Assembly (NCBI RefSeq): GCF_001426925.1
Contig: NZ_LMFR01000005.1
Coordinates: 1-64,000, forward strand
Source of the DNA: Microbacterium sp. Root53
GTDB lineage: Bacteria; Actinomycetota; Actinomycetes; Actinomycetales; Microbacteriaceae
DNA: 64,000 bases
Direction: 5' to 3'
Shown here piece by piece: positions 20,282-27,960 of this stretch. The notes beneath the pieces are model-generated. The model was not told where the DNA came from. It ran no database searches and saw only the letters and a program-made list of their open reading frames with translations. Made by a program: the position numbers and the translations under genes. Each line of letters begins with the position of its first letter. Position 1 is the first letter of the stretch.

Positions 20282-21210
20282 TCGGGGTCCTGACCGGCTT
20301 CGCGGTCGTCGGCCTCGCCATCGTCACCGGTTACATCGTCGCGCGCATCGACCTGCTGGGAGAGCACGCGCGGTACGTCCTGAGCCGGCTGACGTTCTTC
20401 GTCCTCAACCCGTTCCTGCTGTTCGCGGTGCTGTCGGACGCCGACCTCACGCTGCTCTTCTCCGCGCTGCTGCCGGTGTCCATGCTCGCCGCGTTCGCGA
20501 TCTTCCTCGTGTACGCGCTCGTCGCGCGCCTGGTCTGGAGGCGCTCGACGGGCGAGATCGTGCTCGGCGCGCTCGGCGCGGGCTACGTCAACGCGAACAA
20601 CATCGGCATCCCGATCTCCACCTACCTGCTCGGCAACGGCGCCTACTCCGCGCCGATCATCCTGGTGCAGATGCTGGTCATCACGCCGATCGTGCTCGCG
20701 ATCCTCGACGCGGTGTCGTCGGGCGGCGTCGCGGGGCCCCGCGAGCTCGGGCGCGTGATGCGCCGCACGCTGCGCAACCCCATGATCATCGGCGCGGCAC
20801 TCGGGGTTCTCGTGGCGGTCACGGGTGTCGACCTCCCGCCGCTCGTCATGGAGCCCGTGGGCCTGCTCGCCGGCGCCGCGGTCCCGGTCCTGCTGCTCAG
20901 CTTCGGGATGTCCCTGCACGGCCAGCGCGTGCTGACCACCCGAGCGTCGCGCCCCGACGTGCTGCTCGCCACCGCCATGAAGCTGCTGGTGATGCCCGTG
21001 GTCGCGTGGGCGTTCGGGCTGCTGTTCCAGCTCGACGGCCACGCCATGCTGGTCGTGGTGGTGCTGGCCGCCCTGCCCAGCGCGCAGAACGTGTTCAACT
21101 ACGCGCAGCGCTACGGCGTGGGCGAGGTGCTCGCGCGCGACGTCGTCTTCCTCACCACGTTCTGCTGCGTCCCCGTCGTCTTCGCCGCCGCGATGATCTT
21201 CGGCACCTGA
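20278..21210 (+). CDS. AEC (auxin efflux carrier) family transporter
   Basis: 310-residue integral membrane protein with about 10 hydrophobic segments. The family features are FFVLNPFLLFAVLSDAD in the N-terminal half, GYVNANNIGIPISTYLLG, and LVVVVLAALPSAQNVFNYAQ in the C-terminal half, where the conserved crossover motifs lie. Bacterial AEC members export or import dicarboxylates such as malate; the substrate here is not known. GTG 20278 overlaps the protease stop as GTGA, so the two are translationally coupled. Confidence 0.85.
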   Translation: MIGVLTGFAVVGLAIVTGYIVARIDLLGEHARYVLSRLTFFVLNPFLLFAVLSDADLTLLFSALLPVSMLAAFAIFLVYALVARLVWRRSTGEIVLGALGAGYVNANNIGIPISTYLLGNGAYSAPIILVQMLVITPIVLAILDAVSSGGVAGPRELGRVMRRTLRNPMIIGAALGVLVAVTGVDLPPLVMEPVGLLAGAAVPVLLLSFGMSLHGQRVLTTRASRPDVLLATAMKLLVMPVVAWAFGLLFQLDGHAMLVVVVLAALPSAQNVFNYAQRYGVGEVLARDVVFLTTFCCVPVVFAAAMIFGT

Positions 21211-21220
21211 CCTCGGCGGG

Positions 21221-22429
21221 TCACACGCGCAGGGCGCGCAGGAGGCGCTCCGCCTTCCAGCGGGACTCGGCGTACTCGTCGTCGGCGTCCGACTGCACAG
21301 TGATCCCGCCGCCGGTTCCGAGCACGTACTCGCCGCCGCCGTCGGTCAGGAGCGTCCGGATGATCACGCCGAGGTCCGCGCGCCCGTCGGCGGCGATCCA
21401 GCCCATGGCGCCGGCGTACGCACCCCGCGGGGTGGGCTCGACCTCGTCGATGATCTGCATCGTGCGCAGCTTGGGCGCGCCCGTCATGGACCCGGCCGGG
21501 AACAGCGCCCGCAGCGCCTCGACCGTCCCGACGTCACCGCGGAGCGTGCCGCGCACGGTCGAGACCAGCTGGTGCACCGACGCGTACGACTCGACCGCCA
21601 TCAGGGAGGGCACCTCGACCGTGCCGACCTCGCACACCTGCGACAGGTCGTGCCGCAGCAGGTCGACGATCATGAGGTTCTCCGATCGGAACTTCGGATC
21701 CGTGGCGAGGCGCCGGGCTGCCGCCGCGTCGTCGGCGGGCGTCGCGGCGCGCGGCGTGGTCCCCTTGATGGGCTTCGCCTCGATCGTGCGCGCTCCCCCG
21801 TCCACATCGATCCGCGCGTAGCGCTCGGGCGAGGATCCCAGGACGAACGCCCGCGCGCCCGGGACGTCGTGCTGCAGATACGCCGCGTAGGGCGCGGGAT
21901 TCAGGGCGCGCAGGCGCTCGAACGCCTCGGCGGGAGCGAGCACGCTCCGCACGCTCGCCCGGTGGGTGAGGTTCACCTCGTAGGAGTTGCCGGCGTGGAG
22001 GTGCTCCTGCACGGCGTCGAACGCGTCCCGGTACCAGCCGGGGGTCGGCTCGGGCGGGAGCGAGCCGAGCACGTCCGCGGCGGGAGCGGCCGGCAGGTCG
22101 AGACGCTCGATGTGCGAGGGCCGCATCCACACCGCATCCGGAAGCCGCGTGTCGGAGCGCGCGGGCAGGTCGGGGCGCGACGCGTAGCCGAAGTAGCCGT
22201 ACCAGCGGTCATCCGCCGCGCCCCCGGCCAGCTCCGCTGCGAGCACCGCGAACACATCGTCGCCGACGACCTCGGCGCGCCCGTCGACGTGGCGGGTGAC
22301 CTCGCGGCGGGCCGCGGAGTACGTCAGGGAGACGTCGGACGGCTCCAGCCACGCCAGCTGCGGCCCGCCGTCGCCCGCCTGCAGCCAGACGCACCGGGCG
22401 GCCGTCGTCGCGGCCGGGAACGCGCCCAT
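21221..22429 (-). CDS. pabB: Aminodeoxychorismate synthase component I
   Basis: 402 residues of the chorismate-binding (anthranilate synthase I / PabB) family. The conserved core is EAKPIKGTTPR, SENLMIVDLLRHDLSQVC, VHQLVSTVRGTL, LFPAGSMTGAPKLRTMQIID and YAGAMGWIAADG. PIKGTTPR (not PIAGTR) favours PabB over TrpE, because the Lys is the nucleophile of aminodeoxychorismate synthase. It makes 4-amino-4-deoxychorismate for folate. Its ATG overlaps the pabA stop by one base (TGATG). No pabC lyase is adjacent. Confidence 0.88.
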   Translation of the reverse strand: MGAFPAATTAARCVWLQAGDGGPQLAWLEPSDVSLTYSAARREVTRHVDGRAEVVGDDVFAVLAAELAGGAADDRWYGYFGYASRPDLPARSDTRLPDAVWMRPSHIERLDLPAAPAADVLGSLPPEPTPGWYRDAFDAVQEHLHAGNSYEVNLTHRASVRSVLAPAEAFERLRALNPAPYAAYLQHDVPGARAFVLGSSPERYARIDVDGGARTIEAKPIKGTTPRAATPADDAAAARRLATDPKFRSENLMIVDLLRHDLSQVCEVGTVEVPSLMAVESYASVHQLVSTVRGTLRGDVGTVEALRALFPAGSMTGAPKLRTMQIIDEVEPTPRGAYAGAMGWIAADGRADLGVIIRTLLTDGGGEYVLGTGGGITVQSDADDEYAESRWKAERLLRALRV

Positions 22430-23001
22430 CACGCGGCGCCGAGGAAGTTGCGCACGATGTCCTCGCCGTGCTCGGTCAGGATCGACTCCGGATGGAACTG
22501 CACGCCCGCGATCGGCAGCGTCCGGTGCGCGACGCCCATCACGAGGCCCGTGCGCTCGTCCGTCGCGGTCACCCGCACGTCGTCCGGCAGCGCGAGCGCC
22601 GCGAGCGAGTGGTAGCGGATGGCGCGGAAGCCGTCGGGAAGGCCCGCGAACAGGCCGAATCCGTCGTGACGCACGGTCGCGTCGACGCCGTGACCGGGGT
22701 CGACCCGCTCCACCACTCCCCCGAAGGCCGTGACGATGCCCTGCATGCCGAGGCACACCCCGAGCACCGGCCGCTCCCCCGCGCGCAGGATCTCCCGCCC
22801 GACCGCGAAGTCGTGCGGATCCGCCGGATGTCCCGGCCCCGGCGAGAGCACCACGAAGTCGTGGCTCAGCACGTCCGCCGCGGTGCACTCATCGTGCTCG
22901 ACGACGCGCGGCAGCCCACCGGTGACCCGTGCGATCAGATGCACGAGGTTCCCGGTGTAGCTGTCGTGGTGGTCCACGACCACGACGTCATGCGAGGGCA
23001 T
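22429..23001 (-). CDS. pabA: Aminodeoxychorismate/anthranilate synthase glutamine amidotransferase component
   Basis: 190-residue class I glutamine amidotransferase that supplies ammonia to component I. The triad is visible: Cys in PVLGVCLGMQGI, His and Glu in GVQFHPESIL. VVVDHHDSYTGNLVHLIARV and VLSPGPGHPAD complete the family pattern. It is the first gene of a pabA-pabB operon, with a one-base stop-start overlap. TrpG and PabA can be interchangeable; PabB next door argues for folate rather than tryptophan. Confidence 0.88.
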   Translation of the reverse strand: MPSHDVVVVDHHDSYTGNLVHLIARVTGGLPRVVEHDECTAADVLSHDFVVLSPGPGHPADPHDFAVGREILRAGERPVLGVCLGMQGIVTAFGGVVERVDPGHGVDATVRHDGFGLFAGLPDGFRAIRYHSLAALALPDDVRVTATDERTGLVMGVAHRTLPIAGVQFHPESILTEHGEDIVRNFLGAA

Positions 23002-23051
23002 GGATCTATTGTGCGGGCCGCGGACCTCGCCGCGGCCGCGACCGCCGCCCG

Positions 23052-23828
23052 TTACTCGCCCGCGAAGGCGCTCACGTCGCCGACGAGGCGCGTGTTGTCG
23101 GCGGGCACGGGGTCCACGGCCGCGCGGGCCACCTCGGCCGCGAACTCCGACACGTTGTACAGCTTGCCGGCCGACTCGCGGCGCTGGGCGATCGCGCCGG
23201 GGTTGGCGCGCTCGAGCAGGGTCGCCGTGATGGTGCCCTCGATCATGTCGCCCGAGACCACGGTGAAGCCGATGCCCTTCTCCTCGAGCGACGGGATGAG
23301 CTCGCGCAGCGCGTCCTCGCCGGCCCGCTTGGAGAGCGCGACCGGCTCGTACTCCGGCATGGTCGGCGTGGTGCGGATGAAGTGCGCCTGGTGGCTCGTG
23401 ACGAAGACCACGCGCGAACCCTCGCGCAGCAGCGGCAGCGCCGCCTGCAGCGCGCCCACCTGCGCGTCGCGGTTGAGCTTCAGGGCGTAGTCCTCCTCCA
23501 TACCGGACTCCATGCCGCCCGAGGCGTTCAGCACGAGGATGTCGAGGCCGCCGAACTCCTCCTGGACCGCCTCGAACATCGCCTGCACGGTGGACGTGTC
23601 CGTGAGGTCGGCGCCGACCACGAGCGCCTTCACGCCCAGCTCGCGCACCTCGTTCGCCAGCTTCTCGGCGCGAGGGGCCTTGTTGCGGTAGTTGATGACG
23701 ACGTCCGCACCGGCCTGGGCGAAGTAGCGCACGGTGTCGGCGCCGATGCCGCGGGACGAGCCGGTCACGAGCGCGACCTTGCCGGTCAGGGTGCCGGGGG
23801 CGATGGGCTGCGACGGGGCGTCGGTCAC
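23052..23828 (-). CDS. Short-chain dehydrogenase/reductase family protein, catalytic Tyr replaced
   Basis: 258 residues with an SDR Rossmann fold: KVALVTGSSRGIGADTVRYF gives the TGxxxGxG nucleotide site, GADLTD and LVLNASGGME the next conserved positions. The usual YxxxK motif reads EYEPVALSKRAGED, where Val occupies the expected Tyr position before ALSK, although a Tyr lies three residues earlier. It may bind NAD(P) without classical catalysis or use a shifted Tyr. GTG 23828 has AGGAGT upstream. Nearby genes give no clue to the substrate. Confidence 0.8.
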   Translation of the reverse strand: MTDAPSQPIAPGTLTGKVALVTGSSRGIGADTVRYFAQAGADVVINYRNKAPRAEKLANEVRELGVKALVVGADLTDTSTVQAMFEAVQEEFGGLDILVLNASGGMESGMEEDYALKLNRDAQVGALQAALPLLREGSRVVFVTSHQAHFIRTTPTMPEYEPVALSKRAGEDALRELIPSLEEKGIGFTVVSGDMIEGTITATLLERANPGAIAQRRESAGKLYNVSEFAAEVARAAVDPVPADNTRLVGDVSAFAGE

Positions 23829-24004
23829 GGGGACTCCTGGGGTTCGAGCGGGATCCGGATGGGCGCGGCGATGCGCGCCCGGGTCTGTTCGACAGTACCA
23901 ACGCGGTCGCGCGCGCCTGTGTGCCGAGCCTCCAATGTCGTGGGCGCGCCGTTGTCCATGCCCGCGTCGCACGGCGCTGGTATGGTGCGGAAAAGGAGGG
24001 CCGC

Positions 24005-24472
24005 ATGGAGTTCATCGAGCAGTGGGCCTGGGTCGGCTGGGTGGCGCTGATCGCCCTGTTCCTGGCGATCGAGATCATGTCGGGCGAGCTGACGTTCCTC
24101 ATGCTGGGCCTCGGATCCACGGCCGGCATGATCGCGGCGTTCGCCGATGCTCCGCTGTGGCTGCAGGTGATCATCGCGGCCGTAGCCGCGGTCGCCTTCC
24201 TCCTCCTGCTGCGGCCCCCGCTCCTGCGCCGCCTGCGCAAGGGCTCCGACCCGCAGAAGTTCAACGTCGACGCGCTGGTCGGTCGCCGCGGCGTGGTGAC
24301 CGAGACCGTCACGGCGCTCTCCGGCCGCGTGAAGCTGGTCAACGGCGACTCCTGGTCGGCTCGCGTGCGCGAGGGCGCCGACCTGCCGCCGCAGACCCCG
24401 ATCGTCGTCGAGTCGATCCAGGGCGCCACCGCCGTCGTGGCACCCGCGCCCACCCCCGCACAGGAGGCCTGA
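24005..24472 (+). CDS. NfeD-like membrane protein
   Basis: 155 residues: two to three hydrophobic segments in the first 75 residues (WVALIALFLAIEIMSGELT and VIIAAVAAVAFLLLL), then a soluble OB-fold domain with LVGRRGVVTETVTALSGRVK and VNGDSWSARV. This is the short NfeD form that pairs with SPFH/stomatin proteins. AAGGAGG precedes the ATG by about 7 bases. It lies three bases before the SPFH gene and probably works with it in organising membrane microdomains; the exact role is not established in actinobacteria. Confidence 0.87.
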   Translation: MEFIEQWAWVGWVALIALFLAIEIMSGELTFLMLGLGSTAGMIAAFADAPLWLQVIIAAVAAVAFLLLLRPPLLRRLRKGSDPQKFNVDALVGRRGVVTETVTALSGRVKLVNGDSWSARVREGADLPPQTPIVVESIQGATAVVAPAPTPAQEA

Positions 24473-24475
24473 ATC

Positions 24476-25372
24476 ATGGAGCTCATCGGAACGGTCCTGC
24501 TGTGGATCCTCGCCGCCGCGGTGGTGGTCGTCGTCATCACGATCCTGGTGCAGGCGATCCGCATCGTCCCGCAGAGCGAGGCGTTCATCATCGAACGGCT
24601 CGGGCGCTACCACCGGACGCTGTTCGGCGGCCCTCACCTCCTCTTCCCGATCATCGACCGGCCGCGGGCCCGGGTCGACCTGCGCGAGCAGGTCGTGTCG
24701 TTCCCGCCGCAGCAGGTCATCACCGAGGACAACCTGTCGGTCGCGGTCGACGTGGTCGTGTACTTCCGCGTCACCGATCCTCGCGCGGCGACGTACGAGA
24801 TCGCCAACTACCTCGGCGCGGTCGAGCAGCTGTCGATCACGACGCTGCGCAACGTCGTCGGCGGGCTGAACCTCGAGGAGGCGCTGGTCAGCCGCGACGT
24901 CATCAACGCCAAGCTCAGCGCGACGCTCGACGAGGCGACCGGGCAGTGGGGCATCAAGGTCGGCCGCGTGGAGCTCAAGGCGATCGATCCGCCCGCGACG
25001 CTCCAGGACGCGATGGAGAAGCAGATGCGCGCCGAGCGCGACCGCCGCGCCGCGATCCTGACCGCCGAGGGGCACAAGCAGTCGCAGATCCTCGTCGCCG
25101 AGGGCGCACGGCAGGCCGAGATCCTCAAGGCCGAGGGCGACAAGCAGGCCCAGGTCCTGCGCGCCGAGGGCGAGTCGCAGGCGATCCAGACCGTGTTCCA
25201 CGCCATCCACGCCGGAGCGCCGGACGACAAGCTGCTCGCCTACCAGTACCTGCAGGCGCTGCCGAAGATCGCCGAGGGCGAGGCGAGCAAGCTCTGGCTC
25301 ATCCCCAGCGAGCTCACCGAGGCGCTCAAGGGCATCGCGGGCGGCTTCGCGCGCCCCGCCGACAGGGCGTGA
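24476..25372 (+). CDS. SPFH/Band 7 protein (stomatin/paraslipin type)
   Basis: 298 residues. One N-terminal membrane segment (VLLWILAAAVVVVVITILV) is followed by the SPFH domain: PQSEAFIIERLGRYHRTL, DLREQVVSFPPQQVITEDN, VDVVVYFRVTDPRAATYEI and ALVSRDVINAKLSATLDEAT. A long Glu/Ala-rich coiled coil follows, with repeated QILVAEGARQAEILKAEG-type units. Such proteins oligomerise into cages on the membrane. The gene follows nfeD by three bases and overlaps the GDPD gene by four (GTGA), so the three are an operon. Confidence 0.9.
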   Translation: MELIGTVLLWILAAAVVVVVITILVQAIRIVPQSEAFIIERLGRYHRTLFGGPHLLFPIIDRPRARVDLREQVVSFPPQQVITEDNLSVAVDVVVYFRVTDPRAATYEIANYLGAVEQLSITTLRNVVGGLNLEEALVSRDVINAKLSATLDEATGQWGIKVGRVELKAIDPPATLQDAMEKQMRAERDRRAAILTAEGHKQSQILVAEGARQAEILKAEGDKQAQVLRAEGESQAIQTVFHAIHAGAPDDKLLAYQYLQALPKIAEGEASKLWLIPSELTEALKGIAGGFARPADRA

Positions 25373-26142
25373 CGCACCCGTACCTGGTGGGCACGGCCCA
25401 CCCGCGCGTCCTCGCCCATCGGGGCCTGGTCCACCGCGGACCTCTGCACGACGACGAGTTCGTGGTCGAGAACTCCTTCGCGGCGATCGCCGCCGCGCAC
25501 GCCGCAGGGGCCGACTACGTCGAGTCCGACTGCCACCTCACGGCCGACGGCCATGTCGTGCTCTTCCACGACGACACGCTCGAACGCGTGACCGGCGACC
25601 CGCGGCCGCTCGCGGACGTGACGCTGCGCGAGCTCGAGCTGCTGATGGCCGACCGCGGCGGGCTCGCGACCCTCGCGCAGACGCTCGAGGCGTTCCCGAC
25701 GACGCGCTTCAACCTCGACGTGAAGGCGCCGGCGGCGGCCGTGCCGCTCGGACGGATGATCGCCGAGCACGCCGATCGGGTGCTCGTCACGAGCTTCTCG
25801 GATGCGCGCCGCCGTGCGGCCCTCGCCGCGGCGGCGCCCGCACTGCCCGCCACCTCCCCCGGCACGGGCACGGTCGCCCTCCTCGTGACGGCGGTCGCCC
25901 TGCGCCTCAAGCCGCTCGCGACCCGGCTGCTGCGCGGCCTCGACGCCTTGCAGATCCCCGAGCGCCGGGGCGCGGTCCGCGTCCTGACGCCGCGCCTCAT
26001 CGCGTGGGCGCACGAGAACGGCGTGGAGGTCCACGTCTGGACCGTGAACGACCCCGAGCGCATGCGCGAGCTGGTCGCGATGGGCGTGGACGGGATCGTC
26101 ACGGACGTCGCCGACGTCGCCCTCGAGACGCTCGCGCGCTGA
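25369..26142 (+). CDS. Glycerophosphodiester phosphodiesterase
   Basis: 257 residues of the GDPD TIM-barrel. The metal- and acid-base residues are in VLAHRGLV (His-Arg), ENSFAAI, VESDCHLTADGHVVLFHDDT (E-x-D, HDD) and FNLDVK. HVWTVNDPERMRELVAMGVDG is the usual C-terminal signature. It releases sn-glycerol 3-phosphate and an alcohol from glycerophosphodiesters; no signal peptide is seen, so it is cytoplasmic. GTG 25369 overlaps the SPFH stop, suggesting coupled synthesis with the membrane-domain proteins. Confidence 0.87.
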   Translation: MTHPYLVGTAHPRVLAHRGLVHRGPLHDDEFVVENSFAAIAAAHAAGADYVESDCHLTADGHVVLFHDDTLERVTGDPRPLADVTLRELELLMADRGGLATLAQTLEAFPTTRFNLDVKAPAAAVPLGRMIAEHADRVLVTSFSDARRRAALAAAAPALPATSPGTGTVALLVTAVALRLKPLATRLLRGLDALQIPERRGAVRVLTPRLIAWAHENGVEVHVWTVNDPERMRELVAMGVDGIVTDVADVALETLAR

Positions 26143-26220
26143 CCGCGCCATCCCGCTGGGATTCCGCTGGGAAAGGCGGATGGCGGCGTCCGCTTCGGAT
26201 GATGTGCACAGGCGGGGACG

Positions 26221-26226
26221 TTATAC
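26221..26226 (+). promoter_or_regulatory. Possible -10 element (TTATAC) upstream of rbpA
   Basis: TTATAC, the most AT-rich hexamer in the 110-base leader, lies 25 bases before the rbpA ATG. No convincing -35 is seen at 16-18 bases, and I found no SigR-type GGGAAT/GTT pair. Confidence 0.35.
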
Positions 26227-26251
26227 CTGTCACCGACGAGAGGACCACACA

Positions 26252-26632
26252 ATGGCAGATCGCAGCCTTCGCGGAATCCGACTCGGCGCCCAGAGCCTCC
26301 AGAGCGAAGAGGGCGTCGTTTTCATGGAGCGGACCCAGTACACGTACCACTGTGCTGCCTGCGACCGCGACACCACCCTGACGTTCGCGGCCGACGCCGA
26401 GGCCCCCGAGACGTGGGAGTGCCGCGGCTGCGGCGGCGAGGCGCTTCTGAAGGTCGACGGCAGCACGGTCGAGGTCGACCACAGCGGCGACAAGGCGCCC
26501 CGCACGCACTGGGACATGCTCCTGGAGCGCCGCACCATCCCGGAGCTCGAGGAGATCCTGGCGGAGCGTCTGGAGTTCATCCGCGCGCGCCGCGGCGCGG
26601 GCGAGGACCCCACGCGCGCCAAGTCGGCCTGA
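26252..26632 (+). CDS. rbpA: RNA polymerase-binding protein RbpA
   Basis: 126 residues. RbpA is the actinobacterial activator that binds RNA polymerase and the principal sigma factor and stabilises the open complex. The N-terminal RSLRGIRLGAQSLQSEEGV, the RbpA core with CAACDRDTTLTFAADAE and CRGCGGEALL (four Cys forming the zinc site), and the C-terminal sigma-interaction helix RTIPELEEILAERLEFIRAR are all visible. The length is a few residues above typical. The ATG is preceded by AGAGGA at about 8 bases. A terminator follows. Confidence 0.95.
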   Translation: MADRSLRGIRLGAQSLQSEEGVVFMERTQYTYHCAACDRDTTLTFAADAEAPETWECRGCGGEALLKVDGSTVEVDHSGDKAPRTHWDMLLERRTIPELEEILAERLEFIRARRGAGEDPTRAKSA

Positions 26633-26648
26633 CCGACTCCCCCACGAC

Positions 26649-26676
26649 GACGCCGGCCCGCGTGGCCGGCGTCTTT
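26649..26676 (+). terminator. Rho-independent-type terminator of rbpA
   Basis: GACGCCGGCC (26649-26658) pairs perfectly with GGCCGGCGTC (26664-26673) around a five-base loop, followed by TTT. Confidence 0.75.
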
Positions 26677-26730
26677 CGTGTGCCCGCCGTCGCGGGACGT
26701 CATGCGTCATCGGCGTGCTCGCCGCTCCAA

Positions 26731-26736
26731 TAGGCT
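26731..26736 (+). promoter_or_regulatory. -10 element (TAGGCT) six bases before ppgK
   Basis: TAGGCT followed by six bases and ATG 26743, with no Shine-Dalgarno sequence between them. Leaderless transcription of ppgK is inferred. Confidence 0.55.
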
Positions 26737-26742
26737 GAGCGC

Positions 26743-27495
26743 ATGGCGAACAGCGTGGATCGAGCCGTCGGCATCGACATCGGCGGCACCGGCATGAAGG
26801 CCGGCATCGTGGACCTCGGCAAGGGCGAGCTTGTCAGCGACCGGGTCCGCATCCCCACTCCCAAGGGCGCGAAGCCGAAGGACGTCCTGGCGACCGTCAC
26901 GGAGCTCATCGAGCTGCTCGGCCCCGACGCCGAGGAGCTCCCGGTCGGCATCTGCTTCCCGACGATCGTGAAGCACGGCCGCACCATGTCGGCGTCGAAC
27001 GTGTCGAAGAAGTGGATCGACTTCGAGGCCGAGAAGTTCTTCGAGGAGGGCCTCGGCCGCAGCATCCATTTCGTGAACGACGCGGACGCGGCGGGCCTGG
27101 CCGAGCTGCGCTTCGGCGGGGCCAAGGACCAGCCGGGCCTCACGATCCTGACGACGCTCGGCACCGGCATCGGCTCCGCGTTCCTGTTCGAGGGTGCCCT
27201 CGTGCCGAACACCGAGCTCGGGCACCTGCAGTGGAACGGCGAGAAGATCGAGGCCTACGCGGCGCCGACCGCGCGCGAGCGCGAGGACCTGTCCTGGGAG
27301 GACTGGGCCGGTCGCCTGCAGGAGTTCTACGACCACGTCGAGTTCCTGTTCTCCCCCGACCTGATCCTCGTCGGCGGCGGCGTGTCCAAGAACCCCGAGA
27401 AGTTCATGCCGCTGCTGAAGACGCGCGCGCCCATGCGCACGGCGACGCACCTGAACAACGCCGGCATCATCGGCGCCGCCTCCCTGGCCCTCTGA
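26743..27495 (+). CDS. ppgK: Polyphosphate glucokinase
   Basis: 250-residue ROK-family sugar kinase that phosphorylates glucose with polyphosphate (or ATP) to feed glycolysis, as usual in actinobacteria. AVGIDIGGTGMKAGIVDL is the phosphate-binding loop, NDADAAGLAELRFG holds the catalytic Asp, and LTTLGTGIGSAF the second phosphate region. The segment TELGHLQWNGEKIEAYA is characteristic of PpgK and replaces the zinc-binding cysteines of other ROK kinases. It is transcribed towards the RNase P RNA gene and ends at a perfect hairpin. Confidence 0.93.
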   Translation: MANSVDRAVGIDIGGTGMKAGIVDLGKGELVSDRVRIPTPKGAKPKDVLATVTELIELLGPDAEELPVGICFPTIVKHGRTMSASNVSKKWIDFEAEKFFEEGLGRSIHFVNDADAAGLAELRFGGAKDQPGLTILTTLGTGIGSAFLFEGALVPNTELGHLQWNGEKIEAYAAPTAREREDLSWEDWAGRLQEFYDHVEFLFSPDLILVGGGVSKNPEKFMPLLKTRAPMRTATHLNNAGIIGAASLAL

Positions 27496-27502
27496 CCTGA
27501 GA

Positions 27503-27541
27503 CAGAAGCGCCCGGATCCTTCACGGATCCGGGCGCTTCTG
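27503..27541. terminator. Perfect 17-bp hairpin shared by ppgK and rnpB
   Basis: Bases 27503-27519 pair perfectly with 27525-27541 around a five-base loop (TTCAC). It sits between convergent ppgK and rnpB and is symmetric, so it should act on both strands. Neither side has a strong T-run. Confidence 0.8.
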
Positions 27542-27548
27542 CATGGGA

Positions 27549-27923
27549 CGAATGGGCCGGCCTGTACGCCGGGTTCTGTTCAGGGGCTCGCGCCCCCTTG
27601 ACGGCCATCTCTCTCGGCGACACGTTGCCGTGACGCTCCAGCGACCTACCCGAGGACTCGGCGGGCCGCGTCAACATCCTCTGTCTGGTCTTGCTCCGGG
27701 CGAGGTTTACCGAGCGGATCGCGTCACCGCGACCCCTGGTGGTCTCTTACACCGCCGTTTCACCCTTACCAGGACGAGGTCCTGGCGGTCTGCTTTCTGT
27801 GGCACTGTCTCGCGGATCACTCCGGGTGGGTGTTACCCACCGCCCTGCCCTGTGGAGCCCGGACGTTCCTCGGCGCGCGGCGGCGGACCGCCCGCGACGC
27901 GGCCGTCCGGCCGACCCATTCGC
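27549..27923 (-). ncRNA. rnpB: RNase P RNA (M1 RNA), bacterial type A
   Basis: The catalytic RNA that trims tRNA 5' ends. On the minus strand the 5' end CGAATGGGTCGGCC pairs with the 3' end GGCCGGCCCATTCG (plus-strand 27549-27562) to form helix P1. The conserved core is evident on the plus strand as GGATCACTCCGGGTG near 27815, GGTTTACCGAGC near 27705, CACCGCCGTTTCACCCTTACC-like sequence (27750-27773) and GCCGGGTTCTGTTC near 27570. About 375 nucleotides fits the family. Short open frames across it are spurious. A TACACT hexamer lies just upstream of the predicted 5' end. Confidence 0.95.
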
Positions 27924-27930
27924 ACGTTCC

Positions 27931-27936
27931 AGTGTA
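27931..27936 (-). promoter_or_regulatory. -10 element (TACACT) of rnpB
   Basis: On the minus strand TACACT ends eight bases before the predicted first nucleotide of the RNase P RNA, the right distance for its transcription start. No clear -35 is seen. Confidence 0.55.
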
Positions 27937-27960
27937 GGCGTCGCGCCTGTGAGCGCCGCG

